Assembly (NCBI GenBank): GCA_963793275.1
Contig: CAWBZL010000002.1
Span: 186,001-250,000 of the forward strand
Source of the DNA: Marinirhabdus sp963793275
GTDB lineage: Bacteria; Bacteroidota; Bacteroidia; Flavobacteriales; Flavobacteriaceae
Length of the DNA: 64,000 nt
Direction of reading: 5' to 3'
A program made the position numbers and the translations under genes. Shown here in pieces: positions 50,599 to 58,655 of the stretch. The first letter of the stretch is position 1. Each line of letters opens with the position of its first letter. The notes under the pieces were generated by a model that saw only the letters and a program-made list of their open reading frames with translations, searched no databases and had not been told where the DNA came from.

Positions 50599-52607
50599 GA
50601 ATACGGAAATTGAAATTCTAACAAGGTTCCATCTTGCTTTTTAGATTGAATTTTCATCGTGCCATTTAAAAATTTTGTGCGTTCCAGTAATGTTTTTAAT
50701 CCCAGCGATTTAATGTTTTTCAGTTTTTCTGAAAAATCAAAACCATTGCCATTGTCGCGTATGGAGATAATAACCTGATCTGCCACTTTTTTAACTGAAA
50801 TTTTACTGGCTTCGGCATTGGCATGCTTTAAAGTATTACTCAGGCTTTCCTGAACGATCCTGTAAATATTCACTTCCTGATCTGGTGTAAATAAATTATC
50901 TATATTTTCTATTTCCGAAGAAATAAAGAGCGATGTATTCTCATCAATTTGTGTAATGGTATGTTTAATGGCGTTTGTAATGCCAAGCTCCTGTAATTGA
51001 AACGGATACAAGTCTCTGGAAATTGTACGTACTTCCTCAATAGTGGCGTCTACCATTTTCTTGGCTTCGGTATTTCCGGAGGCAATAAGCTTATTTTTAA
51101 TGACCAATAATTGTTGCCCAAGACCGTCGTGGAGGTCTTTTGAAATTCGTTTTCTTTCGTTTTCCTGGGATGCAAGAAGCTCCTGGCTAAATTCCTCCTG
51201 TAATGTTTTCTTCTTTTTAAGGTGTAGTTGGTTTCTATACAGCAAAATTAGACCGAAGGTTAGCAAAAATGCCACAATAATAAAAATGATAAACTTTCGG
51301 AAAGCTTCATTATCTTTTTCCAGTAATTTTATGCTGGAGTTTTTTGAAATAAGCTCATTTTCTTTCTTTTCAGTTTCATATAAGGTTTGATAATAAGCAA
51401 GCGCATTTGCCGAAGTGGTATTATAGAGAGAATCTTTTTTGGATTGATATTTTTTTTTGAATTCGAGACTGGATTTGTAGTTTCCTAAATTTTCATAAAT
51501 GCCGGACAATAGCAAATAAGAATCCATAATTTCTTCCCCGTATCCCACATTTATGGCTGTTTCTAATTTTGAGTTGGCAAAAGATAGTGCCAGATTAGAG
51601 TCCCCCATAGTGTTTAAAAAGGTTGCCTTTGCATCACAATACATAAGCTTAGCATAGCTGTCTTTTTCAATTTTTTCTTTATAAGTTTCTATTTCCCTAA
51701 GTGCAGTAGCTGCTTTTTCGTATTCAATATGGGTGCTGTAATATTCTGCCAACCCCGATAAAATACCAATGTGTATGGTGCTTCCTTTCATTTCAGGCGA
51801 AATGTTGGAAACGGCTTCTAAAAGGCTGGATAATTGATTTTTAGAATCACCCACTTTTTTATAATCCAATGCCTGGTTGTATTGCTCTGTTGCCACGTAC
51901 TCTTTACGGCCTAAAGATTCCATTTTGGCAATAAGTTTTTCTCTCTCAAGCTTTGCTTTTTCAAAAAACCCATTCATGCTAAACATGGTAATGGTGCCTT
52001 GTTGGGCGTGAGCCATATATTCGTAATCTTTTAAGGCTTCAAAGATCTTGTAGGCCATGTCAAAATTTTCTCCGGCGGGTACAAATTTTCCCATACTGGA
52101 ATAAGCTTGCCCTCTAAATAAATAAGCATCTGCTACATAAATAGAGTCCTTTTTTCCAAAATTTTCTATGGCCAGTGTATAGTCTTCAATAGCCTTTTTT
52201 AAATCCAGACTAAACTGAGCTCCCCCTCTCTTTAAGTAGAGGCCGCCAAGAAAGAAACTATCTTTAATTTTGTACTTTTCTGCAAGGACGCTGTTTAGTA
52301 TCGTGAGGGATCTTCTTGGATCGTTCTTGTCGTTTGTTAGTATAGGCTGCAAATTCATTGCTTTTCTTGCAGCAGGGTGAATACTGTCTATTTCCTTTGC
52401 CAGCTGAATAAAACGCTCGCTATAGGTAATAAATGTTTCAGTATCGTTTCTAAAAGATTTAGAAATTACCGAATCCAATGCCTGTAACCGCAACAATTTA
52501 TTTTGTGAGGTGTCTGCAATTGTTTTGTAGTGCGCAATATCCTGAGCGAAGATGCTAAACGAAAAAGATATAAAAAGGAGAAAAAAATAATTTTTCAAAA
52601 TGCGCAA
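50595..52607 (-). CDS. TPR-containing NarX/DesK-type sensor histidine kinase
   Basis: A 670-aa kinase if translation begins at TTG 52607, which gives a clean signal peptide (MRILKNYFFLLFIS...FAQ). The open frame extends to TTG 52676 but then starts with a poor N-terminus and overlaps the upstream gene. A periplasmic TPR array (about 30-400) is followed by one transmembrane helix (FIIFIIVAFLLTFGLILLY) and a coiled coil. The HisKA_3 domain has the phospho-His in RISKDLHDGLGQQL, and the HATPase has N-box YRIVQESLSNTLKHA and a glycine box in IRDNGNGF. It pairs with the LuxR-type regulator that follows. The signal is unknown. Confidence 0.9.
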   Translation of the reverse strand: MRILKNYFFLLFISFSFSIFAQDIAHYKTIADTSQNKLLRLQALDSVISKSFRNDTETFITYSERFIQLAKEIDSIHPAARKAMNLQPILTNDKNDPRRSLTILNSVLAEKYKIKDSFFLGGLYLKRGGAQFSLDLKKAIEDYTLAIENFGKKDSIYVADAYLFRGQAYSSMGKFVPAGENFDMAYKIFEALKDYEYMAHAQQGTITMFSMNGFFEKAKLEREKLIAKMESLGRKEYVATEQYNQALDYKKVGDSKNQLSSLLEAVSNISPEMKGSTIHIGILSGLAEYYSTHIEYEKAATALREIETYKEKIEKDSYAKLMYCDAKATFLNTMGDSNLALSFANSKLETAINVGYGEEIMDSYLLLSGIYENLGNYKSSLEFKKKYQSKKDSLYNTTSANALAYYQTLYETEKKENELISKNSSIKLLEKDNEAFRKFIIFIIVAFLLTFGLILLYRNQLHLKKKKTLQEEFSQELLASQENERKRISKDLHDGLGQQLLVIKNKLIASGNTEAKKMVDATIEEVRTISRDLYPFQLQELGITNAIKHTITQIDENTSLFISSEIENIDNLFTPDQEVNIYRIVQESLSNTLKHANAEASKISVKKVADQVIISIRDNGNGFDFSEKLKNIKSLGLKTLLERTKFLNGTMKIQSKKQDGTLLEFQFPYS

Positions 52608-52654
52608 CAGGTTAGTTGGTCTAAAGATACTAAAAAAAGCCCGACGCGATATTC

Positions 52655-53095
52655 TTATCTCTTCAAATAGAAGCAATTACGACCGTAGTCTATCACTGCA
52701 CGGTATTTTTTGAGCATGTCGGCTCCAATAATTCCATCAATGGCTGCTTCATCTGCCTGGGCCAGCGCCTCATTTACGTGAGAAAGATCGAAGAGTATAA
52801 AGTCGGCTTCGGATAGCTGGAGTTTACCTATAGAAAATGTGTTTTTTCTTGCCATTTGGGTTTGCATATTAATGGCTCCGGCCCCCGCAGCTTTTATTTC
52901 GCTATCTTCATTAAGTAAGGAGAATTGTTCAATTTTATCGATGCCAATACAGCTGGTAGAGGCTCCTGTATCTAAAATAAAACTGCCTTTTTGCTTATTA
53001 ATAGCAGCATTAAATTTATAATGTCCCGTAGCCAGTTTTGTGAGGGCGATTCTGTAAAATCCTGTTTTTTCTAAAAGTGTACGTATCGTTGCCAA
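52655..53095 (-). CDS. Retropepsin-like aspartyl protease
   Basis: A 146-aa protein with one aspartic-protease half: FILDTGASTSCIG (catalytic DTGAS) near residues 39-51 and the hydrophobic-hydrophobic-Gly signature DGIIGADMLKKY near the C-terminus. Like viral retropepsins it would need to dimerise. There is no signal peptide, so it is probably cytoplasmic. The start is TTG 53095 (MATIRTLLEKTGFYRIAL), the usual position for flavobacterial relatives. It is divergent from the TatD gene and shares a 54-bp intergenic region with it. Confidence 0.85.
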   Translation of the reverse strand: MATIRTLLEKTGFYRIALTKLATGHYKFNAAINKQKGSFILDTGASTSCIGIDKIEQFSLLNEDSEIKAAGAGAINMQTQMARKNTFSIGKLQLSEADFILFDLSHVNEALAQADEAAIDGIIGADMLKKYRAVIDYGRNCFYLKR

Positions 53096-53136
53096 CTTTT
53101 TTTGGCAAAGATAGGCAACTTCACCACTTCAATATG

Positions 53137-53144
53137 TAGTTTTG
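53137..53144 (+). promoter_or_regulatory. -7 element of the TatD gene, leaderless-type placement
   Basis: TAGTTTTG (53137-53144) matches TAnnTTTG and ends 5 bases before ATG 53150, so transcription should begin at or next to the start codon. Confidence 0.55.
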
Positions 53145-53149
53145 CAACT

Positions 53150-53914
53150 ATGTTAACAGATACACATACGCATCTTTATAGTGATGCTTTTAAAGAGGAC
53201 CAAAAGGCAATGTTACAACGCGCCAGAGAAGCGGGTGTATCCAGATTTTTTATTCCGGCTATAGACGCTGCGTCTACGGAGGCAATGTATCAATTAGAAA
53301 AGGATTTTCCGGATGAGGTTTTTTTGATGATGGGCTTACATCCAACTTCAGTAAAAGAAAATTATAGAGAAGAATTGAATCATGTAAGGGAGCAATTTAG
53401 CAACCGAAATTTTTATGCCGTAGGGGAAATAGGGATAGATTTATATTGGGATAAAAGTACGTTGGAAATCCAACAGATAGCTTTTAGAGAACAAATTCAG
53501 CTGGCAAAAAAGTATAAATTACCTATTGTGATCCACTGTCGTGATGCTTTTGACGAAATTTTTGAAGTGCTGGAAACGGAAGAAGATGATGATCTCTTCG
53601 GAATTTTTCATTGCTTCACAGGAACGCTGGAGCAAGCTAAAAGAGCAATTGGCTTCAATATGAAATTAGGAATTGGGGGTGTAGTTACCTTTAAAAACGG
53701 GAAAATTGACACTTTTTTGAATCAAATTGATATAAAACATATTGTACTGGAGACAGATTCCCCGTATCTTTCGCCCGTACCTTTCCGCGGAACGCGTAAT
53801 GAAAGCAGTTACCTTGCTTTGATATGTAAAAAGGTAGCAGCAATTTATAGCATTTCAGAAAAAGAAGTCGCAAATATCACAACTCAAAATTCTAAAGAAG
53901 TTTTTGGAATTTAA
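53150..53914 (+). CDS. TatD family metal-dependent hydrolase (DNase)
   Basis: A 254-aa TIM-barrel hydrolase acting as a 3'-5' exonuclease or DNase on damaged or single-stranded nucleic acid. Metal ligands are intact: TDTHTHLY (HxH), AVGEIGIDLY (Glu), PIVIHCRDAF (His), IFHCFTG (His) and LETDSPYLSP (Asp). ATG 53150 is used since it starts the domain and lies just behind a -7 element; the frame extends to 53102. The stop overlaps the asparaginase start (TAATG), so the two genes form an operon. Confidence 0.93.
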   Translation: MLTDTHTHLYSDAFKEDQKAMLQRAREAGVSRFFIPAIDAASTEAMYQLEKDFPDEVFLMMGLHPTSVKENYREELNHVREQFSNRNFYAVGEIGIDLYWDKSTLEIQQIAFREQIQLAKKYKLPIVIHCRDAFDEIFEVLETEEDDDLFGIFHCFTGTLEQAKRAIGFNMKLGIGGVVTFKNGKIDTFLNQIDIKHIVLETDSPYLSPVPFRGTRNESSYLALICKKVAAIYSISEKEVANITTQNSKEVFGI

Positions 53915-54957
53915 TGACCCATACATTTATGACCCAACCACCCAAAATACTACTCATTTACACTGGCGGAACTATTGGTATGATTAAAGATTTTGAAACA
54001 GGTGCGTTGCGTAATTTCAATTTTAGCGAATTACTACAACACATTCCGGAGTTAAAATTACTGGACTGCGAGATAGATACTACCAGTTTTGATGAGCCTA
54101 TAGATAGTTCTAATATGAATCCTGAGTATTGGGCACAAATTGCATTGCTTATTGAAGAAAGTTATGATGCTTTTGATGGGTTTGTAGTGTTGCACGGTAG
54201 TGATACGATGTCTTACACGGCTTCAGCGTTAAGTTTTATGCTGGAGAATTTAAGCAAGCCCGTGGTTTTTACAGGGTCTCAACTCCCAATTGGAGATTTA
54301 CGGACAGATGCAAAAGAAAATTTAATTACGAGTATACAAATTGCTGCGTTACAGGAAAAAGGCCGTTCAAAAATTACCGAAGTGTGTCTTTATTTTGAAT
54401 ATAAACTATATCGTGCCAACCGCACAACAAAAATAAATGCAGAACATTTTGAAGCTTTTGCCTCCTTAAACTATCCTGCATTAGCAGAAAGTGGCGTTCA
54501 CCTCCAGGTAAATAATAGTGCATTGTATGTTCCAAATAGAAGAAAAAAATTTACAGCACACACGACCATGTCTAACGGCGTGGTATTATTGAAAATGTTT
54601 CCGGGGATAGATCAGGCTACCATTGAACATATATTGGGATATAAAAACTTAAAAGGCCTTATCCTCGAAACCTACGGAAGTGGAAACACTACCACCCAAA
54701 CCTGGTTTATAAAGGCTTTAAAGGGAGTGATAAAAAAAGAGATACCTGTAATAAATGTTACGCAATGTTCTGGAGGGAGTGTTGCCATGGGATTGTATGA
54801 AACCAGTACGGCATTAAAAAAGATGGGTGTTATTTCTGGAAAAGACTGCACTACAGAAGCTGCATTAACCAAATTAATGTACTTATTAGGGCGGGAAATA
54901 TCGGCTGGAAGTTTTAAAACTTTGTTCGAAACATCATTAAGAGGTGAATTATCATAA
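53914..54957 (+). CDS. ansA: Type I L-asparaginase
   Basis: A 347-aa asparaginase that hydrolyses asparagine to aspartate and ammonia. It has the N-terminal nucleophile loop LLIYTGGTIGMI, the second catalytic segment LHGSDTMSYTASALSFML, and TDAKENL with the catalytic Lys. No signal peptide is present, so it is cytoplasmic (type I). Translation is coupled to TatD through the overlapping TAATG; a second in-frame ATG five codons later is an alternative start. It is followed by a tRNA-Ser gene after about 100 bp. Confidence 0.94.
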   Translation: MTHTFMTQPPKILLIYTGGTIGMIKDFETGALRNFNFSELLQHIPELKLLDCEIDTTSFDEPIDSSNMNPEYWAQIALLIEESYDAFDGFVVLHGSDTMSYTASALSFMLENLSKPVVFTGSQLPIGDLRTDAKENLITSIQIAALQEKGRSKITEVCLYFEYKLYRANRTTKINAEHFEAFASLNYPALAESGVHLQVNNSALYVPNRRKKFTAHTTMSNGVVLLKMFPGIDQATIEHILGYKNLKGLILETYGSGNTTTQTWFIKALKGVIKKEIPVINVTQCSGGSVAMGLYETSTALKKMGVISGKDCTTEAALTKLMYLLGREISAGSFKTLFETSLRGELS

Positions 54958-55061
54958 ATATCTGGAATATTTTTATTCTGAAATTTTAAAAATCACGTTA
55001 TTTGCATCCCCGAACAACATATAGCTATTTTAAAATTTGAAGTTTCGGGAATAAGAAAAAT

Positions 55062-55146
55062 AGAGAGGTGGCCGAGTGGCTTAAGGCGCACGCTTGGAAA
55101 GCGTGTATACGGCAACGTATCGAGGGTTCGAATCCCTTCCTCTCTG
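55062..55146 (+). tRNA. tRNA-Ser (anticodon GGA)
   Basis: Complete class II tRNA. The acceptor stem is AGAGAGG (55062-55068) with CCTCTCT (55139-55145) and discriminator G. The D-arm has GCCGAGTGGC; the anticodon stem CACGC/GCGTG encloses TTGGAAA, giving anticodon GGA. A long variable arm (TATACGGCAACGTA) and the T-arm GGGTTCGAATCCC follow. CCA is not encoded. It reads UCC and UCU codons. A terminator follows after 7 bases. Confidence 0.97.
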
Positions 55147-55153
55147 CAAAAGG

Positions 55154-55182
55154 AAACCAGCAACGAATGTTGCTGGTTTTTT
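55154..55182 (+). terminator. Rho-independent terminator after tRNA-Ser
   Basis: AAACCAGCAAC (55154-55164) with GTTGCTGG (55169-55176), a GAAT loop and six T residues. Confidence 0.88.
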
Positions 55183-55233
55183 GTTTTCAAAATAAACCCG
55201 AGCTCGCTCGAAGGTTTATTTTGAAAACAAAAA
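55177..55233. repeat. Long inverted repeat joining the tRNA terminator to the tandem array
   Basis: About 22 bases at 55177-55198 are the reverse complement of 55212-55233 apart from the outermost base; the core is TTTTCAAAATAAACC and GGTTTATTTTGAAAA. The 13-base loop contains CGAGCTCG. The right arm is the beginning of the first 110-bp unit, so the left arm is an inverted fragment of the same repeat placed next to the tRNA gene. Confidence 0.8.
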
Positions 55234-55785
55234 GTCCGAGCCCCTTTTTCGGGGCTTGTTGGTTTCTATGCTTGCTCCGGATTTCCAATTTGGGATCAAC
55301 GGAGTTAATCCCATTGCTCGAAGGTTTATTTTGAAAACAAAAAGTCCGAGCCCCTTTTTCGGGGCTTGTTGGTTTCTATGCTTGCTCCGGATTTCCAATT
55401 TGGGATCAACGAAGTTAATCCCGTTGCTCGAAGGTTTATTTTGAAAACAAAAAGTCCGAGCCCCTTTTTCGGGGCTTGTTGGTTTCTATGCTTGCTCCGG
55501 ATTTCCAATTTGGGATCAACGAAGTTAATCCCGTTGCTCGAAGGTTTATTTTGAAAACAAAAAGTCCGAGCCCCTTTTTCGGGGCTTGTTGGTTTCTATG
55601 CTTGCTCCGGATTTCCAATTTGGGATCAACGGAGTTAATCCCATTGCTCGAAGGTTTATTTTGAAAACAAAAAGTCCGAGCCCCTTTTTCGGGGCTTGTT
55701 GGTTTCTATGCTTGCTCCGGATTTCTAATATGGGATCAACGGAGTTAATCCCGTTGCTCGAAGGTTCATTTTGGGAACAAAAAGC
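55211..55785. repeat. Tandem array of five 110-bp units (plus partial sixth) downstream of tRNA-Ser
   Basis: Units start at 55211, 55321, 55431, 55541 and 55651, each exactly 110 bp; a diverged fragment begins at 55761. Each contains the hairpin AGCCCC-TTTTTC-GGGGCT and a second one pairing GGGAT with ATCCC. Units 1 and 4 are the same and units 2 and 3 are the same; unit 5 differs at a few bases. As 110 is not a multiple of 3, the 60-80 codon frames seen on both strands rotate between units and are not genes. No cas genes or spacers are present. Confidence 0.95.
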
Positions 55786-56086
55786 TGAGTTTCTTCATTT
55801 CGTTATGTATTTCATAACTAAACTAAACTAAGCGAAGTCTAAGATTCATTTAATAAGAATTGAAAGATGTTACAGATGCTTTTTTGCAAGCTCAGATCTC
55901 TTTATATATATAATGATTCATAATTATTTTGGCAGGAACCTATAAAAGCATTACTTTTCAAGTCCGTTTTTGCTTTAGAAGCTACATTTTAAAGTCAATC
56001 GGGTGATAATAAAAATAAATATTCTGAAATCTTACATTCATATTCGCTGAAATCCAAGTGTTTATTAGCGATAGGCAAATTTAATG
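55786..56086. other. Intergenic gap after the tandem array
   Basis: AT-rich non-coding sequence upstream of the ExbB operon. I see no gene, RNA or clear repeat in it. Confidence 0.4.
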
Positions 56087-56118
56087 TTGCAGAATACCAT
56101 AATAATTTTATATCTTTA
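56087..56118 (+). promoter_or_regulatory. Promoter of the ExbB-ExbD operon
   Basis: TTG (56087-56089) and TATCTTTA (56111-56118), one mismatch from TAnnTTTG, are separated by 21 bp. The leader to ATG 56155 is about 30 bases. Confidence 0.5.
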
Positions 56119-56154
56119 AACCTTTAACTAAAAACAAACTTTAAGTCGATAGCA

Positions 56155-56958
56155 ATGAAAAAATTATTTTCAATTATGGCAATTGCCGCACTAGTTTTTG
56201 CGGGATCGTTAAATGCAAACGCAACTGTAGCTAACACTACACCAACCAGCGTGCAACAATTAACCACAGCAGCTACAATAACCTTCGTACAAGATGACGT
56301 CGCAGCCGCAGATACCGATGACCGTGGTTGGCATCAGAAATTAAAAGAACGTTTTGTAGAGGGAGGTCCTGAATTTATGGGGATTGTACTTCTTTGTTTA
56401 ATTCTGGGATTAGCTATTGCTATTGAAAGAATTATTTATCTTAACCTTTCTACTACCAATACACAAAAACTAGCACAAGAAGTTGAAGATGCTCTTAATA
56501 GTGGTGGTGTTGAAGCTGCAAAGGAAGTTTGTAGAAATACAAAGGGACCTGTTGCTTCTATTTACTATCAAGGTTTAGATCGTGCCGACGAGAGTATCGA
56601 TGCTGCTGAGAAAGCAGTAGTTGCTTACGGAGGTGTGCAAATGGGACAACTAGAGAAAAACGTCTCTTGGATCTCTTTATTTATCGCCCTGGCACCAATG
56701 CTTGGTTTCATGGGAACGGTAATCGGGATGATTTTAGCATTCGATAAAATTGCTGCAGCGGGTGATATGAACCCTTCCCTGGTGGCAGGTGGTATTAAAG
56801 TAGCACTTTTAACAACCGTATTTGGTTTGATCGTGGCTATTATCCTTCAGATTTTTTACAACTACATTATTGCGAAGATCGACCGTATTGTAAACAGTAT
56901 GGAAGATGCATCTATCACATTGATAGATATGCTAGTTGACTACAAAAACAGAAAATAA
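56155..56958 (+). CDS. exbB: MotA/TolQ/ExbB proton-channel family protein
   Basis: A 267-aa inner-membrane proton channel subunit that energises TonB-dependent transport. An N-terminal hydrophobic signal-like segment is followed by a periplasmic stretch. Three transmembrane helices then follow (about 74-92, 172-195 and 218-243), with the conserved ALAPMLGFMGTVIGMILAFDKIA and GGIKVALLTTVFGLIVAI of the TolQ/ExbB family. It is the first gene of a four-gene operon with a 4-TM protein and two ExbD proteins. Partners elsewhere in the window are the TonB protein at 26855-27757 and the TonB receptors. Confidence 0.93.
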   Translation: MKKLFSIMAIAALVFAGSLNANATVANTTPTSVQQLTTAATITFVQDDVAAADTDDRGWHQKLKERFVEGGPEFMGIVLLCLILGLAIAIERIIYLNLSTTNTQKLAQEVEDALNSGGVEAAKEVCRNTKGPVASIYYQGLDRADESIDAAEKAVVAYGGVQMGQLEKNVSWISLFIALAPMLGFMGTVIGMILAFDKIAAAGDMNPSLVAGGIKVALLTTVFGLIVAIILQIFYNYIIAKIDRIVNSMEDASITLIDMLVDYKNRK

Positions 56959-56978
56959 TTTAAAACACACCATATAAT

Positions 56979-57389
56979 ATGGCTTTACATAAAATTTTTA
57001 AAATCGTAGGAATCGTTCTTGGACTTCTAGGAGTTGTTTGTATGGCAATGCTATTGTCTGGAAACGAGTCTGCCCAGGATTGGTTAATCTACGTTGGATA
57101 CATTGTTTTGGCTGTAACAGTAGTCATGGTACTATTGTTTGTTCTAAAAGGAGTTTTTGAAGGTGACATTAAGAAAACATTAATTTCGGTAGGAGTATTT
57201 GCTGTAATTATTATTGTATCTTATGTGTTGGCAGATAGCACTCCAATGCAGCTTCCGGATGATGGAGGAATGACATCTGAATCTGGCTCTAAATGGGTTG
57301 GAACAGGACTATATACTTTTTACATTCTTGCTGTAGTTGCAGTTGGATTAATGGTATTTAGTGGATTCAAAAAAATAACAAATAGATAA
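56979..57389 (+). CDS. Four-helix membrane protein of the ExbB-ExbD operon, 136 aa
   Basis: Four hydrophobic helices (about 7-27, 37-60, 68-86 and 111-130) with a short polar loop (DSTPMQLPDDGGMTSESGSKW) before the last one. There is no enzymatic motif. It is sandwiched between exbB (20 bp) and exbD (2 bp), so it is cotranscribed and probably an accessory subunit of the proton-channel complex. I do not recognise a named domain. Confidence 0.82.
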   Translation: MALHKIFKIVGIVLGLLGVVCMAMLLSGNESAQDWLIYVGYIVLAVTVVMVLLFVLKGVFEGDIKKTLISVGVFAVIIIVSYVLADSTPMQLPDDGGMTSESGSKWVGTGLYTFYILAVVAVGLMVFSGFKKITNR

Positions 57390-57391
57390 AA

Positions 57392-58021
57392 ATGGCAAGA
57401 AGAGCAACACCTGAAGTTAATGCTGGGTCTATGGCAGACATTGCATTCCTATTACTTATCTTTTTCCTGGTTACAACAACCATAGAAAAGGATAAAGGAA
57501 TTGCACGTCAGTTACCACCTAAGCAGGACCAAGAAGTGCCGCCGCCGCCACTCAAACAAAAGAATATCTTTATCGTGAGTGTAAATCAGAATGACCAGTT
57601 GTTGGTTGAAGAAGAATTAATGGAGTTAAAAGACCTTAAACAGGCTGCTATTGAATTCTTGGATAATGGAGGAGCGCCTTCAGGAAGTCCGGAATACTGT
57701 AGCCATTGTAAAGGTAAAAGAGATCCAAGTTCTTCAGATAATCCAGATAAAGCAGTAATTTCTGTTCAGAACGACCGTTTAACATCATATAGAATGTATA
57801 TCGCGGTTCAAAACGAGCTGGTAGGTGCTTATAACGAACTTCGTAATAGAGAATCAAAAAGACTGTTTGGTTCAGACTTTGTTTATACAGATGTCAAAAA
57901 TGCTATTAACGAAGGTAAATATCAAGGGAATGTGGAAGCTGCACAAGATAAACTTGAGCAGGTACAAGCGTTATTTCCATTGAAATTATCCGAAGCGGAA
58001 CCTAAAAAACGAGGCGAATAA
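57392..58021 (+). CDS. exbD: ExbD/TolR family biopolymer transport protein (first copy)
   Basis: A 209-aa single-pass protein. The short cytoplasmic N-terminus MARRATPEVNAGSMADIAFLLLIFFLVTTTI contains the family's Asp in the transmembrane helix, the proton-carrying residue. The periplasmic domain is longer than usual and has an insertion with two Cys (YCSHCKGKRDPSSS) around residue 105-110. It pairs with ExbB and the second ExbD. Confidence 0.92.
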   Translation: MARRATPEVNAGSMADIAFLLLIFFLVTTTIEKDKGIARQLPPKQDQEVPPPPLKQKNIFIVSVNQNDQLLVEEELMELKDLKQAAIEFLDNGGAPSGSPEYCSHCKGKRDPSSSDNPDKAVISVQNDRLTSYRMYIAVQNELVGAYNELRNRESKRLFGSDFVYTDVKNAINEGKYQGNVEAAQDKLEQVQALFPLKLSEAEPKKRGE

Positions 58022-58034
58022 AACTAAGAAGACT

Positions 58035-58511
58035 ATGTCAAAATTTAAAAAGAAAAAAGGCGGTGATTTACCACCAGTGAATACAGCATCATTACCAGAT
58101 ATTGTATTTATGTTATTATTCTTCTTTATGGTTGTAACGGTGCTTCGTAATAATGAATTAATGATTAAGAACGAGTTGCCTAAGGCAAATGAGGTTGAGA
58201 AACTTAAGAAAGATCGTTCTGTGTTCATATATGCGGGAAAGCCTAGCCAAAGCTACCAAGAAAAGTTTGGTACCGAAGGTAAGATTCAGATCGGGGATAA
58301 ATTTACCGAAGTTTCCAGCCTAGCATATGCTTTAACTGAAAAGCGAGATAAACTACGTCCGGAATTACAGGAGCGTGTAGTTGTAGCTTTAAAGGTTGAT
58401 AAGGAAACTAACACTGGTTTAGTAACCGATATTAAAGAAGAATTGAGAGAATTAAATATGGTAAAGATTATTTATATAACAGCCGCAGGTAGCGAGTTGG
58501 ATAAAAAATAA
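58035..58511 (+). CDS. exbD: ExbD/TolR family biopolymer transport protein (second copy)
   Basis: A 158-aa paralogue of the preceding gene. The N-terminus MSKFKKKKGGDLPPVNTASLPDIVFMLLFFFMVVTVL has the transmembrane Asp. The periplasmic domain is the standard TolR/ExbD fold without the Cys insertion and ends in VKIIYITAAGSELDKK. It lies 13 bp after the first exbD. Two unequal ExbD proteins probably form a heteromeric pair in the channel. Confidence 0.93.
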   Translation: MSKFKKKKGGDLPPVNTASLPDIVFMLLFFFMVVTVLRNNELMIKNELPKANEVEKLKKDRSVFIYAGKPSQSYQEKFGTEGKIQIGDKFTEVSSLAYALTEKRDKLRPELQERVVVALKVDKETNTGLVTDIKEELRELNMVKIIYITAAGSELDKK

Positions 58512-58534
58512 TTTTCCAAAAAATTAGAGTTAAG

Positions 58535-58565
58535 ACGCCTCGAAATATTTCGAGGCGTTTTTTTA
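58535..58565 (+). terminator. Rho-independent terminator of the ExbB-ExbD operon
   Basis: A 24-base perfect palindrome (58535-58558; half-site ACGCCTCGAAAT) is followed by a run of T. Confidence 0.88.
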
Positions 58566-58655
58566 TGGTGTTTATTTAAACTTCTTTTTAAGCGGGAACT
58601 TATTATTAAATTTAAAAAGAACAATACAAATACTTAAGTTTCGAAAAAGAAAAAG

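Noticed and set aside
55211..55785. Possible CRISPR array
   Set aside because: The whole 110-bp unit is repeated without unique spacers, and there are no cas genes in the window.
55216..55831. Several 60-80 codon frames on both strands with near-identical products
   Set aside because: They are translations of the 110-bp tandem repeat in rotating frames; no start signals and no reason to be coding.
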